NCBI RefSeq assembly: GCF_042652345.1
Contig: NZ_JBHSJJ010000015.1
Coordinates: forward strand, 62,001-126,000
DNA: 64,000 nucleotides
Reading direction: 5' to 3'
Source: Negadavirga shengliensis
GTDB lineage: Bacteria; Bacteroidota; Bacteroidia; Cytophagales; Cyclobacteriaceae
Part shown: one piece after another, positions 42,338-51,378 of the stretch
How the letters are laid out: every line of letters starts with the position of its first letter
Position numbering within the stretch: position 1 is the first letter of the stretch
Notes under the pieces: model-generated
What the model saw: only the letters and a program-made list of their open reading frames with translations
Databases searched by the model: none
What the model was told of the DNA's origin: nothing
Position numbers and translations under genes: made by a program

Positions 42338-43489
42338 ATGAAAACTATTTACTATTATAACTTTATTTTGGTTGGCGTGCTTTCCATGGTGGCACTGGCC
42401 TGTGATCCATCTGTAGAAGAGACCGCCGAACCTGATCCCTTTGCAGTGGCATCGGAAAAGCTGTCCTTCAAGGTGGACACCTTGTATACAGAATTTGAAA
42501 ATCCTTGGGGAATGGCTTGGCTTCCTGATGGAAGAATGCTGGTCACAGAGCGCAAGGGAGAAATTCTCATTTTCGAAAATGACCAACATACAGGAGAAAA
42601 ACTGGCGGGGGTGCCAGCAGTGCATGAAGTAAATCAAGCAGGTCTTCTTGACATTCAACTGCACCCTGATTATGCTCAGAATGGATGGGTATACATCGCC
42701 TACGCCAAACCCGTGGAGGGGGGAGGCGCCACCGCTATCATGCGTGGCAAAATAGAAGGAAACTCCTTTGTAGAAACAGAAGACCTCATTATCACCACTC
42801 CAGCTGTAGAAGGAGGAAGGCACTTTGGCAGCAGAATCGTTTTCGACAACGACAATTACTTGTATTTCAGTAATGGTGACCGGGGCAGTCATCCTGAAAA
42901 TGCCCAGACATTGAAAAACTCACACGGCAAAATCCACAGAATACATGACGATGGCCGTATCCCCGATGATAACCCCTTTGTGGACGAGCCGGGAGCCATT
43001 CCTTCGATTTGGACTTATGGAAACCGGAATCCACAGGGCTTGGTATATGACAAGGAAAATGACAGGATATGGGGAATAGAGCACGGGCCACAAGGCGGAG
43101 ATGAAATCAACCTGATAGAAAAAGGTAAAAATTACGGCTGGCCGGAAATCACTTATGGCATCGACTATGATGGTTCTGTTATTAGCGAAGACACGGAAAA
43201 AGAAGGCATGGAGCAGCCTGTACATTATTGGGTGCCGTCCATAGCCCCATGCGGTTCAATGTTGGTCACGTCTGACAGATACCCACAATGGCGGGGAAAT
43301 CTACTTGTAGGCGCTTTGGCCAAACAGCACATTGCACGCGTGGAATTGGAGGGAACCTCTTATCTGGGAGAGGAGAAACTTCTTCAGGATATTGGAAGAG
43401 TAAGACATGTAGCCGAAAGCCCTGATGGGTATATTTACGCGGTCACTGAAGGCACGGGTCTGCTGATTAAACTCATCCCGCAAAATTAA
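42338..43489 (+). CDS. PQQ-dependent sugar dehydrogenase lipoprotein
   Basis: A 383-residue exported beta-propeller of the glucose/sorbosone (YliI/GDH-B-like) family. The signal ends in a lipobox MVALACD. Landmark blocks are ENPWGMAWLPDGRMLVTER, the active-site region GGRHFGSRIVFDNDNYLYFSNGDRG cut to GGRHFGSRIVFD, and the GNRNPQGLVYD and EHGPQGGDEINLIE motifs for cofactor and metal. It may oxidise aldose sugars with PQQ in the periplasm. No PQQ synthesis genes are nearby. Single gene; strong terminator follows. Confidence 0.93.
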   Translation: MKTIYYYNFILVGVLSMVALACDPSVEETAEPDPFAVASEKLSFKVDTLYTEFENPWGMAWLPDGRMLVTERKGEILIFENDQHTGEKLAGVPAVHEVNQAGLLDIQLHPDYAQNGWVYIAYAKPVEGGGATAIMRGKIEGNSFVETEDLIITTPAVEGGRHFGSRIVFDNDNYLYFSNGDRGSHPENAQTLKNSHGKIHRIHDDGRIPDDNPFVDEPGAIPSIWTYGNRNPQGLVYDKENDRIWGIEHGPQGGDEINLIEKGKNYGWPEITYGIDYDGSVISEDTEKEGMEQPVHYWVPSIAPCGSMLVTSDRYPQWRGNLLVGALAKQHIARVELEGTSYLGEEKLLQDIGRVRHVAESPDGYIYAVTEGTGLLIKLIPQN

Positions 43490-43511
43490 CCTTTAACAAA
43501 GGTATATGCTA

Positions 43512-43542
43512 AAAAAGCCGTCTATTGATAAGACGGCTTTTT
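43512..43542. terminator. Strong bidirectional terminator
   Basis: AAAAAGCCGTCT (43512-43523) pairs perfectly with AGACGGCTTTTT (43531-43542) around a 7-base loop, with T tracts on both strands (TTATTTTT on plus). It separates the sugar dehydrogenase gene from the convergent barrel gene. Confidence 0.9.
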
Positions 43543-43570
43543 ATTTTTGGGGACTTATTTACTTTAGACG

Positions 43571-44062
43571 TTAGAAAGTAAATCTGATAGACAACGCTAA
43601 TTCATCGCCCCAAAAACCGGCTCCATTGATAATGTTAAATGCCGGTTTATAATCCAGTGACAAGTTAATGGGGGCATCGACAAATTTATAGTCCAGGCCG
43701 ATAATACCATCAATACCCACGACGGTGGTACCCCTAAAATCCGGGTCCGCCCAAGGTGGTGGAACCCTGTTGCTGTTCCATGATCCGATATGGGCACCGC
43801 CCCCATAAAACCACCTTAGTCCGCGGACCTCCCTGATGTTTTTGTGCACTTCATAGAGTCCCGTGATCACCAATCCCCTCCACCGGGTATGAAGAATACC
43901 TTCCAGCGCTACATCTTCCTGGATAAAATGCTTGACGGTTAACCCATTGGTCACCCCTGCCCTTAACCCAACTCCTGTAGCATAGGTCTGCGCCTTGGAT
44001 TCATTAAAGAATACGAGCGCAAACAGCATTGCCACAAATGCAATCATTGACTTTTTTACCAT
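43571..44062 (-). CDS. Small outer membrane beta-barrel protein
   Basis: A 163-residue protein from MVKKSMIAFVAM; the signal peptide ends near NESKAQT. Mature region has alternating strands with glycine and aromatics (YATGVGLRAGVTNG, GVDGII-like strands, LDYKFVDAPINLSLDYK) and a terminal phenylalanine (IRFTF), typical of small barrels. A longer reading frame from 44092 would overlap the ligase gene by 8 bases and is disfavoured. Function unknown. It ends at a terminator shared with the sugar dehydrogenase gene. Confidence 0.78.
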   Translation of the reverse strand: MVKKSMIAFVAMLFALVFFNESKAQTYATGVGLRAGVTNGLTVKHFIQEDVALEGILHTRWRGLVITGLYEVHKNIREVRGLRWFYGGGAHIGSWNSNRVPPPWADPDFRGTTVVGIDGIIGLDYKFVDAPINLSLDYKPAFNIINGAGFWGDELALSIRFTF

Positions 44063-44084
44063 AAAATTTAAATTTAGAAAAAAC

Positions 44085-44660
44085 CTAATCATTAAAAACT
44101 ATTATATTATCCGGAAAAATACAGGCATCCAATGGGACATCATGGTCTTCTGCCGGAATATGTGCCTCGGGATGAAAATAGGAAAGCCCAATTTTCATAA
44201 CAGAGGGACTCAGATTGAACAGAAACCTGTCATAAAACCCCATACCATAACCCAGCCTGTGACCCTTCCGGTCCACTCCCAACAAAGGTACAAAAACCAG
44301 ATCAATGCAACTATCATCGATATACACTGGTATCTTTGGAACCTTAATACCTAAACTGTCTTCAACATATTCCATGCCAGCCTGAAGCTGTACCGTTTTC
44401 ATCTTTCCGTCTATCCATGAAGAAACAGAACTGTAAACGTTTTTGCCCCTTTTGAACAGCTCATCAAGCAGGGGCAGGGTATTGATTTCATACTGTTTTT
44501 CTATGGGAAGAAATATGTGTATATCATGGTATTCTGGATGGCTGTCAAGGAAGTCCAAACAATTTAAAGCAATTCCATGTGAAAAATTCTCCCTAACACG
44601 CGTTCCAAGGCTTTTCCGCCGATGCTTATAAAGTTTTCTGAGCTCCGCCTTTGATTTCAT
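44085..44660 (-). CDS. 5-formyltetrahydrofolate cyclo-ligase
   Basis: Folate enzyme that recycles 5-formyl-THF to 5,10-methenyl-THF with ATP. The C-terminal family signature is present as FVPLLGVDRKGHRLGYGMGFYDRF, here seen as GVDRKGHRLGYGMGFYD near residues 128-145. An N-terminal Lys-rich region KSKAELRKLYKHRRK is typical as well. At 191 residues it is complete. Its start overlaps the end of bshC by 35 bases, so both belong to the same transcript. Confidence 0.93.
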   Translation of the reverse strand: MKSKAELRKLYKHRRKSLGTRVRENFSHGIALNCLDFLDSHPEYHDIHIFLPIEKQYEINTLPLLDELFKRGKNVYSSVSSWIDGKMKTVQLQAGMEYVEDSLGIKVPKIPVYIDDSCIDLVFVPLLGVDRKGHRLGYGMGFYDRFLFNLSPSVMKIGLSYFHPEAHIPAEDHDVPLDACIFPDNIIVFND

Positions 44661-46215
44661 CTTGCGATAATATTATAAAATTAAAATCCAAAGGATCAAA
44701 AAACCGATATAGCTTATCTATAAATGTATCGTCTTCCAGATAAAACTGCAGGAAATTCAACTTTCGCTCCTGTGGGGTATTTCCCGGAAAAAGGGTCTCC
44801 TTGATTTCATAAAGCCGGCGTACCTCCGTGCTTTTCTTTTTCTCCTCCGCTTTTCTGAATTTTTCTGCGACTTGCTGCAGCGTCTTTTGGGCACGGGTTC
44901 CGGCCGCCTTAACCGAAGTCTGCAAGGTTTTATCAACGCCCCCTGCCTTATCGTAGAGCTCATCAAACATCCCGGAAAGCCTGGATTTCTCGTCCGGAAG
45001 ATCCAGATCAAATGATGAGGTTGTTTTCACAAATTGCTTCCGAAGAAGGTCCACGTCCTTAAACAAATCACAGGGGCTGAGACCTAGCTTCCGGATTTTC
45101 CTAGTGATATTCACCGGGGTGATGAGGACAAAGTTTCTTGGAAGCACGAAAGGAAAACCCACTTTATAAAAATCAAAGATCTTCTTTAGCTGAAACCAAT
45201 AAGCCACTTCAGCCGGCCCCCCGAGATAGGCCAGGTTGGGCAATATCGTTTCCTGATACAGCGGCCTCATGACCACATTGGGACTGAACCTATCGGGAAA
45301 GTTTTCGATTTCTTCAAGCAACTCATCTTCCTGCCATCTGATCTCCTGGTTTATAACCTCAAATACCCCATTTGACCTGATTATTCTTTCCCTCAAACCA
45401 TTTTTCATATAAAAAAAATTAATTTCCCGGGGAAACACCTGCGTCTTATAACCCAGCTTTTCCAAAGAGACATTGCTGGCATTTACCAGTTCATTGGCAT
45501 TTTGATGGAAAACATCATCCTTGATCACAGGAATAAAAAGCTGCTTGAGCGCTTTATCATTTCCATCGAGGATCACCAAGCCTTTATGGGAAAACAAATG
45601 GTGGACGTATTTCCGCACGGCGTCTTTAAGCTGCTTGCCTTTCTGATAAGCTTCCTTCAAAAAACCGGGCAGAAAATCAAGCTCGGAAACAAGTTCCTGT
45701 ATACCTTTATCCAGATAAAACTCGCCCACCGGGCCTTTCTGATCGGTCTCCCATACGTATTTCTTCCCGTCAAAAAGAAAATGGTTTATCTCAGCAAAAT
45801 CATGATCCTCGCTGGCCATCCAGTATACGGGGACAAAAGAATAGTCCGGATAGTGTTCTTTTAATTCTTCTGCAAGCCTGATGGTCGAAACGATTTTGTA
45901 GATAAAATACAAGGGTCCCGTCATCAGGTTCAACTGATGACCCGTTGTTACAGTGAAGGTATTTCCCTGAATAAGGCTCTGGATATTCCGGGAAACCGGT
46001 CCATCCTCAAGCTCCCCATACTGCGCCCACAACCGCCGAACCAAAACCTCCCTTTTTTCCGCCCCGAACACCCTTTCCTTCAGCATCTTTTCAAAATTTT
46101 CAATTTTCGGGTATTCATGGTAAAAATCCTTTAAACTGTCTTTTTGTTTAAGGTAATCGAGGAACAGAGGGGAAAACAGCCCTGTACAGGCTGGGTCTAG
46201 GGTAGATTTGATCAT
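44626..46215 (-). CDS. bshC: Bacillithiol biosynthesis cysteine-adding enzyme BshC
   Basis: Last step of bacillithiol synthesis: adds cysteine to glucosamine-malate. The 529-residue length and sequence match BshC, with a Rossmann-like core and a coiled-coil dimer region at about 395-475 (KSRLSGMFDELYDKAGG and a Lys/Glu-rich helix after it). Recognisable blocks are TVTTGHQLNLMTGPLYFIYK, VYWMASEDHDFAEINH and ILPNLAYLGGPAEVAYW. Bacillithiol is the low-molecular thiol of many Bacteroidota and Firmicutes. No bshA or bshB is next to it. It overlaps the folate cyclo-ligase gene and is divergent from copA. Confidence 0.95.
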   Translation of the reverse strand: MIKSTLDPACTGLFSPLFLDYLKQKDSLKDFYHEYPKIENFEKMLKERVFGAEKREVLVRRLWAQYGELEDGPVSRNIQSLIQGNTFTVTTGHQLNLMTGPLYFIYKIVSTIRLAEELKEHYPDYSFVPVYWMASEDHDFAEINHFLFDGKKYVWETDQKGPVGEFYLDKGIQELVSELDFLPGFLKEAYQKGKQLKDAVRKYVHHLFSHKGLVILDGNDKALKQLFIPVIKDDVFHQNANELVNASNVSLEKLGYKTQVFPREINFFYMKNGLRERIIRSNGVFEVINQEIRWQEDELLEEIENFPDRFSPNVVMRPLYQETILPNLAYLGGPAEVAYWFQLKKIFDFYKVGFPFVLPRNFVLITPVNITRKIRKLGLSPCDLFKDVDLLRKQFVKTTSSFDLDLPDEKSRLSGMFDELYDKAGGVDKTLQTSVKAAGTRAQKTLQQVAEKFRKAEEKKKSTEVRRLYEIKETLFPGNTPQERKLNFLQFYLEDDTFIDKLYRFFDPLDFNFIILSQDEIKGGAQKTL

Positions 46216-46297
46216 GAATTAAATAGGTTAAATAATAACATTGAAGCCATACGTGAACTAAAACTTCGGATGAGGGTGTAAAGTTCATGATTTTTAT

Positions 46298-46313
46298 CCA
46301 TTTACATAAATGG
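46298..46313. promoter_or_regulatory. Palindrome in the bshC/copper ATPase divergent region
   Basis: CCATTT and AAATGG arms with an ACAT spacer form a 16-base perfect palindrome-like site about 80 bases after the bshC start and upstream of the ATPase promoter. It could be an operator for the copper or thiol genes. The arms are only 6 bases. Confidence 0.3.
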
Positions 46314-46366
46314 TCCGGTATACATTTCTGTAAAAATTATATGAAATGCATGCGCTTCCGAGGTTT

Positions 46367-46374
46367 TACTTTTG
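46367..46374 (+). promoter_or_regulatory. -7 box of the copper ATPase promoter
   Basis: TACTTTTG matches TAnnTTTG exactly and is 34 bases before the preferred ATPase start. No clear -33 element at the right distance. Confidence 0.45.
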
Positions 46375-46408
46375 TGCATAGCTTTTGAAACTTAAAAGGA
46401 CACAAGTC

Positions 46409-48613
46409 ATGTTAAAAAAAATCGAACTACCGGTAACGGGTATGAGCTGCGCAGCTTGTGCAGTCAGCGTGGAGTCCACCCTTGCCCACACTGAAGGAGT
46501 GAAATCCGCGGAAGTGAATTACGCCAACCAGTCAGCGATCATAGAACTGGCCGAAGCCTCCGCTGATCTGGAAGTCATAAAGAAGGCTGTACAATCTATT
46601 GGTTATGACCTCCTCATAGAAAAACCCCAAGCAGAAGAACTGGAAAAACAACAGGAAGAAGCCTATAAAAGAATCCGCAAAAACACCATCGCTTCCGGCA
46701 TCCTCGCCTTACCGGTGTTCATCATCGGCATGTTCTGGATGCATATGCCATACGGCAATTATATCATGTGGGCCCTGACCTCTCCGGTTCTGCTGGTTTT
46801 TGGCCGGGACTTTTTCACCAATGCCGTGAAACAAGCAAAAAACGGAAAAGCCAACATGGATACCTTAGTGGCCCTCAGTACCGGCATTGCTTATATTTAT
46901 AGTACATTCAATACCTTTTTCCCAGAATGGCTGGCCTCCAGGGGCATGGAGCCTCATGTTTACTTTGAAACCGCGGCCGTCATCATCTTTTTTATTCTGC
47001 TGGGCAGAATGCTCGAAACCGGAGCGAAAGCCGGGACCAACGAAGCACTGAAAAAATTAATGGGGCTCCAGCCCGCTCATGTGATCCTGTTTCAAAACGG
47101 GACGGAAACCACCGTACCGGTAGGCGAGGTAAAAAGAGGTGAAATCGTAGTGGTGAAGCCGGGACAAAAAATCCCCCTCGATGGCAACGTTATAAAGGGA
47201 AGCTCTTATGTCAATGAAAGCATGTTGACCGGAGAACCTATCCCTGTGGGCAAAAAACCCGGGGACAAGGTATTTGCCGGCACCATCAACCAGCAGGGGA
47301 ATTTTCAGTTCGAAACCACCAAAACCTCCAATGAGACCCTGCTTTCTGAAATTATCGAGAGAATAAAAATCGCCCAAGGCTCCAAAGCCCCCATTCAAAA
47401 AACCGTGGACAAGGTCACTTCCTATTTTGTCCCTACCGTCCTCATAGTGGCGGTGGTCACCTTTATCATTTGGAGCATAAGCGGGTATGAGGATGCCTCT
47501 TTGAGAGGAATGCTATCGATGATCACGGTGCTGGTCATCGCATGCCCCTGCGCACTGGGACTGGCGACCCCCACAGCCATTATGGTGGGAATAGGAAAAG
47601 CCGCATCCATGGGGATATTGATAAAAGATGCAGAAAGTCTGGAACTGGGAAGAAAAACCGATACCCTGATACTGGATAAAACAGGCACCATCACCGAGGG
47701 GAAACCCAAAGTAGGAATGGTACATTGGCGGGACGCTCAAATCAATGAACATATGCTGATTCCCGTTGTTGAGGCTTTGGAAGGTAAAAGCGAACACCCA
47801 TTGGCTTCAGCCATCCAAAACCATTTTGCCCATGACGGCGTCAGACCGGAAATAAATGATTTCAAGTCAGAAACAGGCAAAGGCGTCTCGGGCATCGCCC
47901 ATGGCAAACTTTATCGAATCGGCACCTTAAAATGGCTGCAATCTTCAGGTGTTTCCCTGGACCATAAGCTGATCCAAAAGGGTGAGGAACATCTGGAAAA
48001 TGGGAGCATTGTGGTTTACGTTTCGGAAGACACTTCTTTGATCGGTGTGATCAGCATCACCGATAAAATCAAAGCAGGCTCCAAAGCGGCAGTAGAGAAA
48101 ATCACGCAAATGGGAATCGAAGTGCATATGCTGACCGGGGATCAGGAAAAAACGGCCGCGACTGTGGCCCGGTCTGTCGGCATTTCCCATTATGAAAGCG
48201 GCATGATGCCCGAAGACAAAGCAAATTATATCAAAGCTTTGCAGCAAAAGGGAAAAACGGTGGCCATGGCGGGAGACGGGATCAACGACAGCGAAGCCCT
48301 GGTGCTGGCAGACCTGGGAATCGCCATGGGCAAAGGAACCGATATCGCCATGGATGCTGCAAAAGCTACCCTGATGCATTCCAACCTACAAGACATCCCG
48401 CTACTGCTACAGCTCAGCAAAAAGACCGTTGTCACCATACGGCAAAATCTTTTCTGGGCATTTATATATAATATAATCGGTATTCCTATTGCAGCGGGGA
48501 TATTGTATCCTGCCTTCGGTTTCCTGCTCAATCCCATGATCGCGGGAGCAGCCATGGCACTGAGTTCGGTGTCTGTAGTCAGCAATAGCCTGCGCCTGAA
48601 GTTCAGCAATTAA
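46409..48613 (+). CDS. Copper-translocating P-type ATPase
   Basis: P1B-1 ATPase exporting Cu+ across the inner membrane, 734 residues. One N-terminal HMA domain with GMSCAACAVSVE (about 10-21), eight-helix membrane part, the transport motif ACPCALGLATP (Cys-Pro-Cys) near 383-393, phosphorylation motif DKTGTITEG near 423-431, SEHPLA motif, and MAGDGINDSEALV. An in-frame TTG at 46385 would add eight residues; the ATG at 46409 is preferred. It is followed after 30 bases by a small HMA protein gene, the usual copper-chaperone partner. The HMA and CPC motifs support copper, or silver, rather than zinc. Confidence 0.93.
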   Translation: MLKKIELPVTGMSCAACAVSVESTLAHTEGVKSAEVNYANQSAIIELAEASADLEVIKKAVQSIGYDLLIEKPQAEELEKQQEEAYKRIRKNTIASGILALPVFIIGMFWMHMPYGNYIMWALTSPVLLVFGRDFFTNAVKQAKNGKANMDTLVALSTGIAYIYSTFNTFFPEWLASRGMEPHVYFETAAVIIFFILLGRMLETGAKAGTNEALKKLMGLQPAHVILFQNGTETTVPVGEVKRGEIVVVKPGQKIPLDGNVIKGSSYVNESMLTGEPIPVGKKPGDKVFAGTINQQGNFQFETTKTSNETLLSEIIERIKIAQGSKAPIQKTVDKVTSYFVPTVLIVAVVTFIIWSISGYEDASLRGMLSMITVLVIACPCALGLATPTAIMVGIGKAASMGILIKDAESLELGRKTDTLILDKTGTITEGKPKVGMVHWRDAQINEHMLIPVVEALEGKSEHPLASAIQNHFAHDGVRPEINDFKSETGKGVSGIAHGKLYRIGTLKWLQSSGVSLDHKLIQKGEEHLENGSIVVYVSEDTSLIGVISITDKIKAGSKAAVEKITQMGIEVHMLTGDQEKTAATVARSVGISHYESGMMPEDKANYIKALQQKGKTVAMAGDGINDSEALVLADLGIAMGKGTDIAMDAAKATLMHSNLQDIPLLLQLSKKTVVTIRQNLFWAFIYNIIGIPIAAGILYPAFGFLLNPMIAGAAMALSSVSVVSNSLRLKFSN

Positions 48614-48643
48614 GATGAGCCATGCCGGTTCATCACCTTCAAC

Positions 48644-48871
48644 ATGTTAAACACAAAAACAAATACAACCGTTATGATCAAGTTAAAAACAAATGTAAAA
48701 TGTGCTGGCTGTGTGGCCACCATCACACCCTCCATGGAAAAGTTGAAAGCCAACCACTGGGAAGTAGACCTCCAGCATCCTGACAAGCTACTCACAGTAG
48801 AAGGAAAAGTCACGGAAGATGAGGTAAAGAAAGCCTTGCAAAACGCCGGATATAAGGGGGAATCTATTTGA
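48644..48871 (+). CDS. Heavy-metal-associated (HMA) domain protein, CopZ-like
   Basis: A 75-residue ferredoxin-fold metal chaperone with motif KCAGCVATITPSMEKL (CxxC, residues 19-22), followed by the second strand and helix (VEGKVTEDEVKKALQNAGY). The preferred start could also be the ATG for MIKLKTNVKC at residue 11, giving 65 residues, the usual size. It lies 30 bases after the copper ATPase and likely delivers Cu+ to it. The motif lacks the common M-x-C-x-x-C methionine; here the residue two before the first Cys is Val. Confidence 0.87.
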   Translation: MLNTKTNTTVMIKLKTNVKCAGCVATITPSMEKLKANHWEVDLQHPDKLLTVEGKVTEDEVKKALQNAGYKGESI

Positions 48872-48921
48872 TCAATAAAGGGGCAGAAGGCAAAAAATTT
48901 ATTACTTTTGCCCCTGCGTTT

Positions 48922-50187
48922 ATGATCAACTACCAGCAATTTACTTTAGAGAACGGACTGAAAGTTTTGGTCCACGAAGATCCATCTTCGGAAATGGCTG
49001 TTTTTAACCTCTTGTACAAAGTAGGTTCAAGAAACGAGGTCCTGGGAAAAACCGGACTTGCGCACTATTTTGAGCACCTGATGTTTGGCGGGTCCAGGCA
49101 TGTGGCCAATTTTGACAGTGAACTGGAAAGGGTAGGCGGTGAATGCAATGCGTTTACCAATACAGACATTACCAACTACTACATTAGCCTTCCGGCCATC
49201 AATATTGAAACAGCGTTTTGGTTGGAATCCGACAGGATGATGCATCTCAGCCTGTATGAAAAAACCATAGAGGCGCAGCGAAGCGTGGTCATTGAAGAAT
49301 TTAAACAACGGTACCTCAATCAGCCCTATGGGGATGCCATGCATCATGTGAGAAATCTTGCTTACCAGCTACATCCCTACCGTTGGCCTACGATAGGGGA
49401 GAAAATCGAGGATATTGAGCGGTTTGAAAAAAAGGACCTGGAGGACTTTTTCAGCAAATATTATTCCCCTGACAACGCCATTTTGGCCATAGCAGGAAAT
49501 ATCAAGCCTTCAAGGGCCTTTCAGCTCGCCCAAAAGTGGTTTGGAGCCATTCCCCCCAGTCCGGTTAAACATGATGCTCCTCCCGCAGAGCCGGTGCAGC
49601 GGGCTAAAAGAACAAAGACGGTTTTTGCCGAAGTACCCACGGATGCACTATATAAAGTCTATCATATTCCTGGAAGACTGGAAGAAGACTACATACCTTG
49701 TGACCTGATTACGGACATTATTGGATTTGGAAGGTCTTCTCTTCTGGAACAAAAACTGGTCAAAAACTCTTCGTTGTTTGCCAGTATCAGCGCCTATGTG
49801 CTGGGAAATGAGGATCCAGGCCTGATGGTCATTACCGGAAAAATGGAAAAAGGCGTGGATGCGGAAAGGGCCGAGGAGGCTTTGGACAGGGTTCTGGATG
49901 AATTTAAATCCACGGCCATTGACGACAAGACGTTGGAAAAGATAAAAAACCAGTCGGAAGCCATAAAGACCTATGAATCGGTAAAACTGCTGAACCGCGC
50001 CATGAAACTCGCCTATTATAGTCACCTGGGCAGTCCTGATCTTTATGAAAAAGAGTTTCAAATCAAACTTAAGACGACCAGCGAACAAATCCTCCGTGCG
50101 GCCAAAAAATACATGACAGAAGAAAACGCTTCTGTGGTATATTACAAGCGGGAGCAAAAAGCAACCCTGGCATCACAAGAGGTTTAA
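48922..50187 (+). CDS. M16 family zinc peptidase (insulinase-like)
   Basis: A 421-residue member of the pitrilysin family with the inverted zinc motif HYFEH in GLAHYFEHLMFGG (about 46-58), and the downstream Glu in a SVVIEEFKQR block. The C-terminal domain (about 200-421) is the regulatory half of the same fold, with no zinc site, as usual. An in-frame TTG at 48868 would overlap the HMA gene; the ATG at 48922 (MINYQQFTLENG) is more family-like. No signal peptide, so probably cytoplasmic, or a periplasmic one with a non-classical start is less likely. The next gene, ispF, starts 11 bases after the stop. Confidence 0.9.
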   Translation: MINYQQFTLENGLKVLVHEDPSSEMAVFNLLYKVGSRNEVLGKTGLAHYFEHLMFGGSRHVANFDSELERVGGECNAFTNTDITNYYISLPAINIETAFWLESDRMMHLSLYEKTIEAQRSVVIEEFKQRYLNQPYGDAMHHVRNLAYQLHPYRWPTIGEKIEDIERFEKKDLEDFFSKYYSPDNAILAIAGNIKPSRAFQLAQKWFGAIPPSPVKHDAPPAEPVQRAKRTKTVFAEVPTDALYKVYHIPGRLEEDYIPCDLITDIIGFGRSSLLEQKLVKNSSLFASISAYVLGNEDPGLMVITGKMEKGVDAERAEEALDRVLDEFKSTAIDDKTLEKIKNQSEAIKTYESVKLLNRAMKLAYYSHLGSPDLYEKEFQIKLKTTSEQILRAAKKYMTEENASVVYYKREQKATLASQEV

Positions 50188-50198
50188 CTTAACTAACT

Positions 50199-50681
50199 AT
50201 GAAGACTTTCAGAGTAGGTTTCGGATATGATGTTCATCAACTAAAAGAAGGTTATCCATTTTGGTTAGGCGGGATACAAGTGCCCCATGAAAAAGGCGCC
50301 GTTGGTCATTCAGATGCAGACGTGCTCATCCATGTTATCTGTGATGCGTTGCTCGGTGCCGCGAACCTCCGGGATATAGGTTACCATTTTCCCGACCAAG
50401 ATCCCCAATACAAAGGAATTGACAGCAAGTTCCTGCTTAAAAACGTCGTGGGACTGCTGAAAGAAAACGGCTTCAAAATCGGCAATATTGACAGCACGGT
50501 TTGTTTGCAGTTACCCAAAGTCAACCCACATATTCCTGCCATGCAAAAATGTCTGGCAGGAGTCATGGACATACACGAGTCACTTGTTTCCATCAAAGCG
50601 ACCACCACAGAAAGGCTTGGCTTCGTAGGCAGGCAGGAAGGTGTCTCAGCGTATTGTGTTGCATTGATCTATCAAGAATAA
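50199..50681 (+). CDS. ispF: 2-C-methyl-D-erythritol 2,4-cyclodiphosphate synthase
   Basis: Isoprenoid (MEP pathway) enzyme. The 160-residue length and metal motif GYDVHQL (Asp9 and His11 region) are typical, with GHSDADVLIHVICDALLGA as the second block and TTERLGFVGRQEG at the end. The protein is a homotrimer with zinc at the interface. Its neighbours are an M16 peptidase and mnmD, in the same direction within 11 bases, so these three are probably one operon. No ispD is nearby. Confidence 0.96.
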   Translation: MKTFRVGFGYDVHQLKEGYPFWLGGIQVPHEKGAVGHSDADVLIHVICDALLGAANLRDIGYHFPDQDPQYKGIDSKFLLKNVVGLLKENGFKIGNIDSTVCLQLPKVNPHIPAMQKCLAGVMDIHESLVSIKATTTERLGFVGRQEGVSAYCVALIYQE

Positions 50682-50691
50682 TCCTGGCGAT

Positions 50692-51378
50692 ATGGACAAA
50701 GGACCCAAAATCATAATCACAGAGGATGGATCACACTCTGTTTACCTACCTGAAATCAACGAAAGCTATCACTCTACCCACGGGGCCTACCGGGAATCCA
50801 TCCATGTTTTCCTTCTTTACGGTTTGGAAGCATGGTATGCCCGCAACAGGGGCAAATTCCCGATAAGGGTATTTGAGGTCGGATTCGGGACTGGACTCAA
50901 TGCCTGGCTCACCCTGATCTGGGCGGAACAAAACCAAGTACCTGTCCTGTACCATACCATTGAGCCTTATCCTCTGCCAAAAGAAATTTATTCCCAGCTT
51001 AATTTTACACAGCTTGATGAAACCCTGACTCCTTATACCCCTTATTTTCAGCGGCTTCACCAACTGGACTGGGATCAGGGAGTGCCAGTCACCGATTATT
51101 TTAATATAAAAAAAGAAAAAACCACGTTGGAGCAGGTCAGTCTATATCATGCTGACGTGGTATATTTTGATGCTTTTTCCCCAAAAAAGCAACCCGATTT
51201 ATGGAACAAAAATATGTTGGAAAAAACCGTAGATGCCATGAATCCCGGGGCGGCGTTTGTCACTTATTGTGCTGCCGGCCATCTGAAGAAAAACCTGCAG
51301 GAACTTTCGTTGACATTGGACCAGGTTCCCGGTCCCCCTGGTAAAAAGGAAATGACAAGAGGGTGGAAAACATCCTAA
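50692..51378 (+). CDS. mnmD: tRNA (5-methylaminomethyl-2-thiouridine) methyltransferase MnmD
   Basis: S-adenosyl-methionine-dependent methyltransferase that finishes the mnm5s2U34 modification of tRNA. It corresponds to the methyltransferase half of E. coli MnmC, as a stand-alone protein. SAM-binding motif VFEVGFGTGLNAWL (about 63-76) and the DUF752 signature VVYFDAFSPKKQPDLW (about 159-174), then YCAAGHLKKNL. At 228 residues it is typical. The end overlaps the next gene by 16 bases. Confidence 0.9.
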   Translation: MDKGPKIIITEDGSHSVYLPEINESYHSTHGAYRESIHVFLLYGLEAWYARNRGKFPIRVFEVGFGTGLNAWLTLIWAEQNQVPVLYHTIEPYPLPKEIYSQLNFTQLDETLTPYTPYFQRLHQLDWDQGVPVTDYFNIKKEKTTLEQVSLYHADVVYFDAFSPKKQPDLWNKNMLEKTVDAMNPGAAFVTYCAAGHLKKNLQELSLTLDQVPGPPGKKEMTRGWKTS

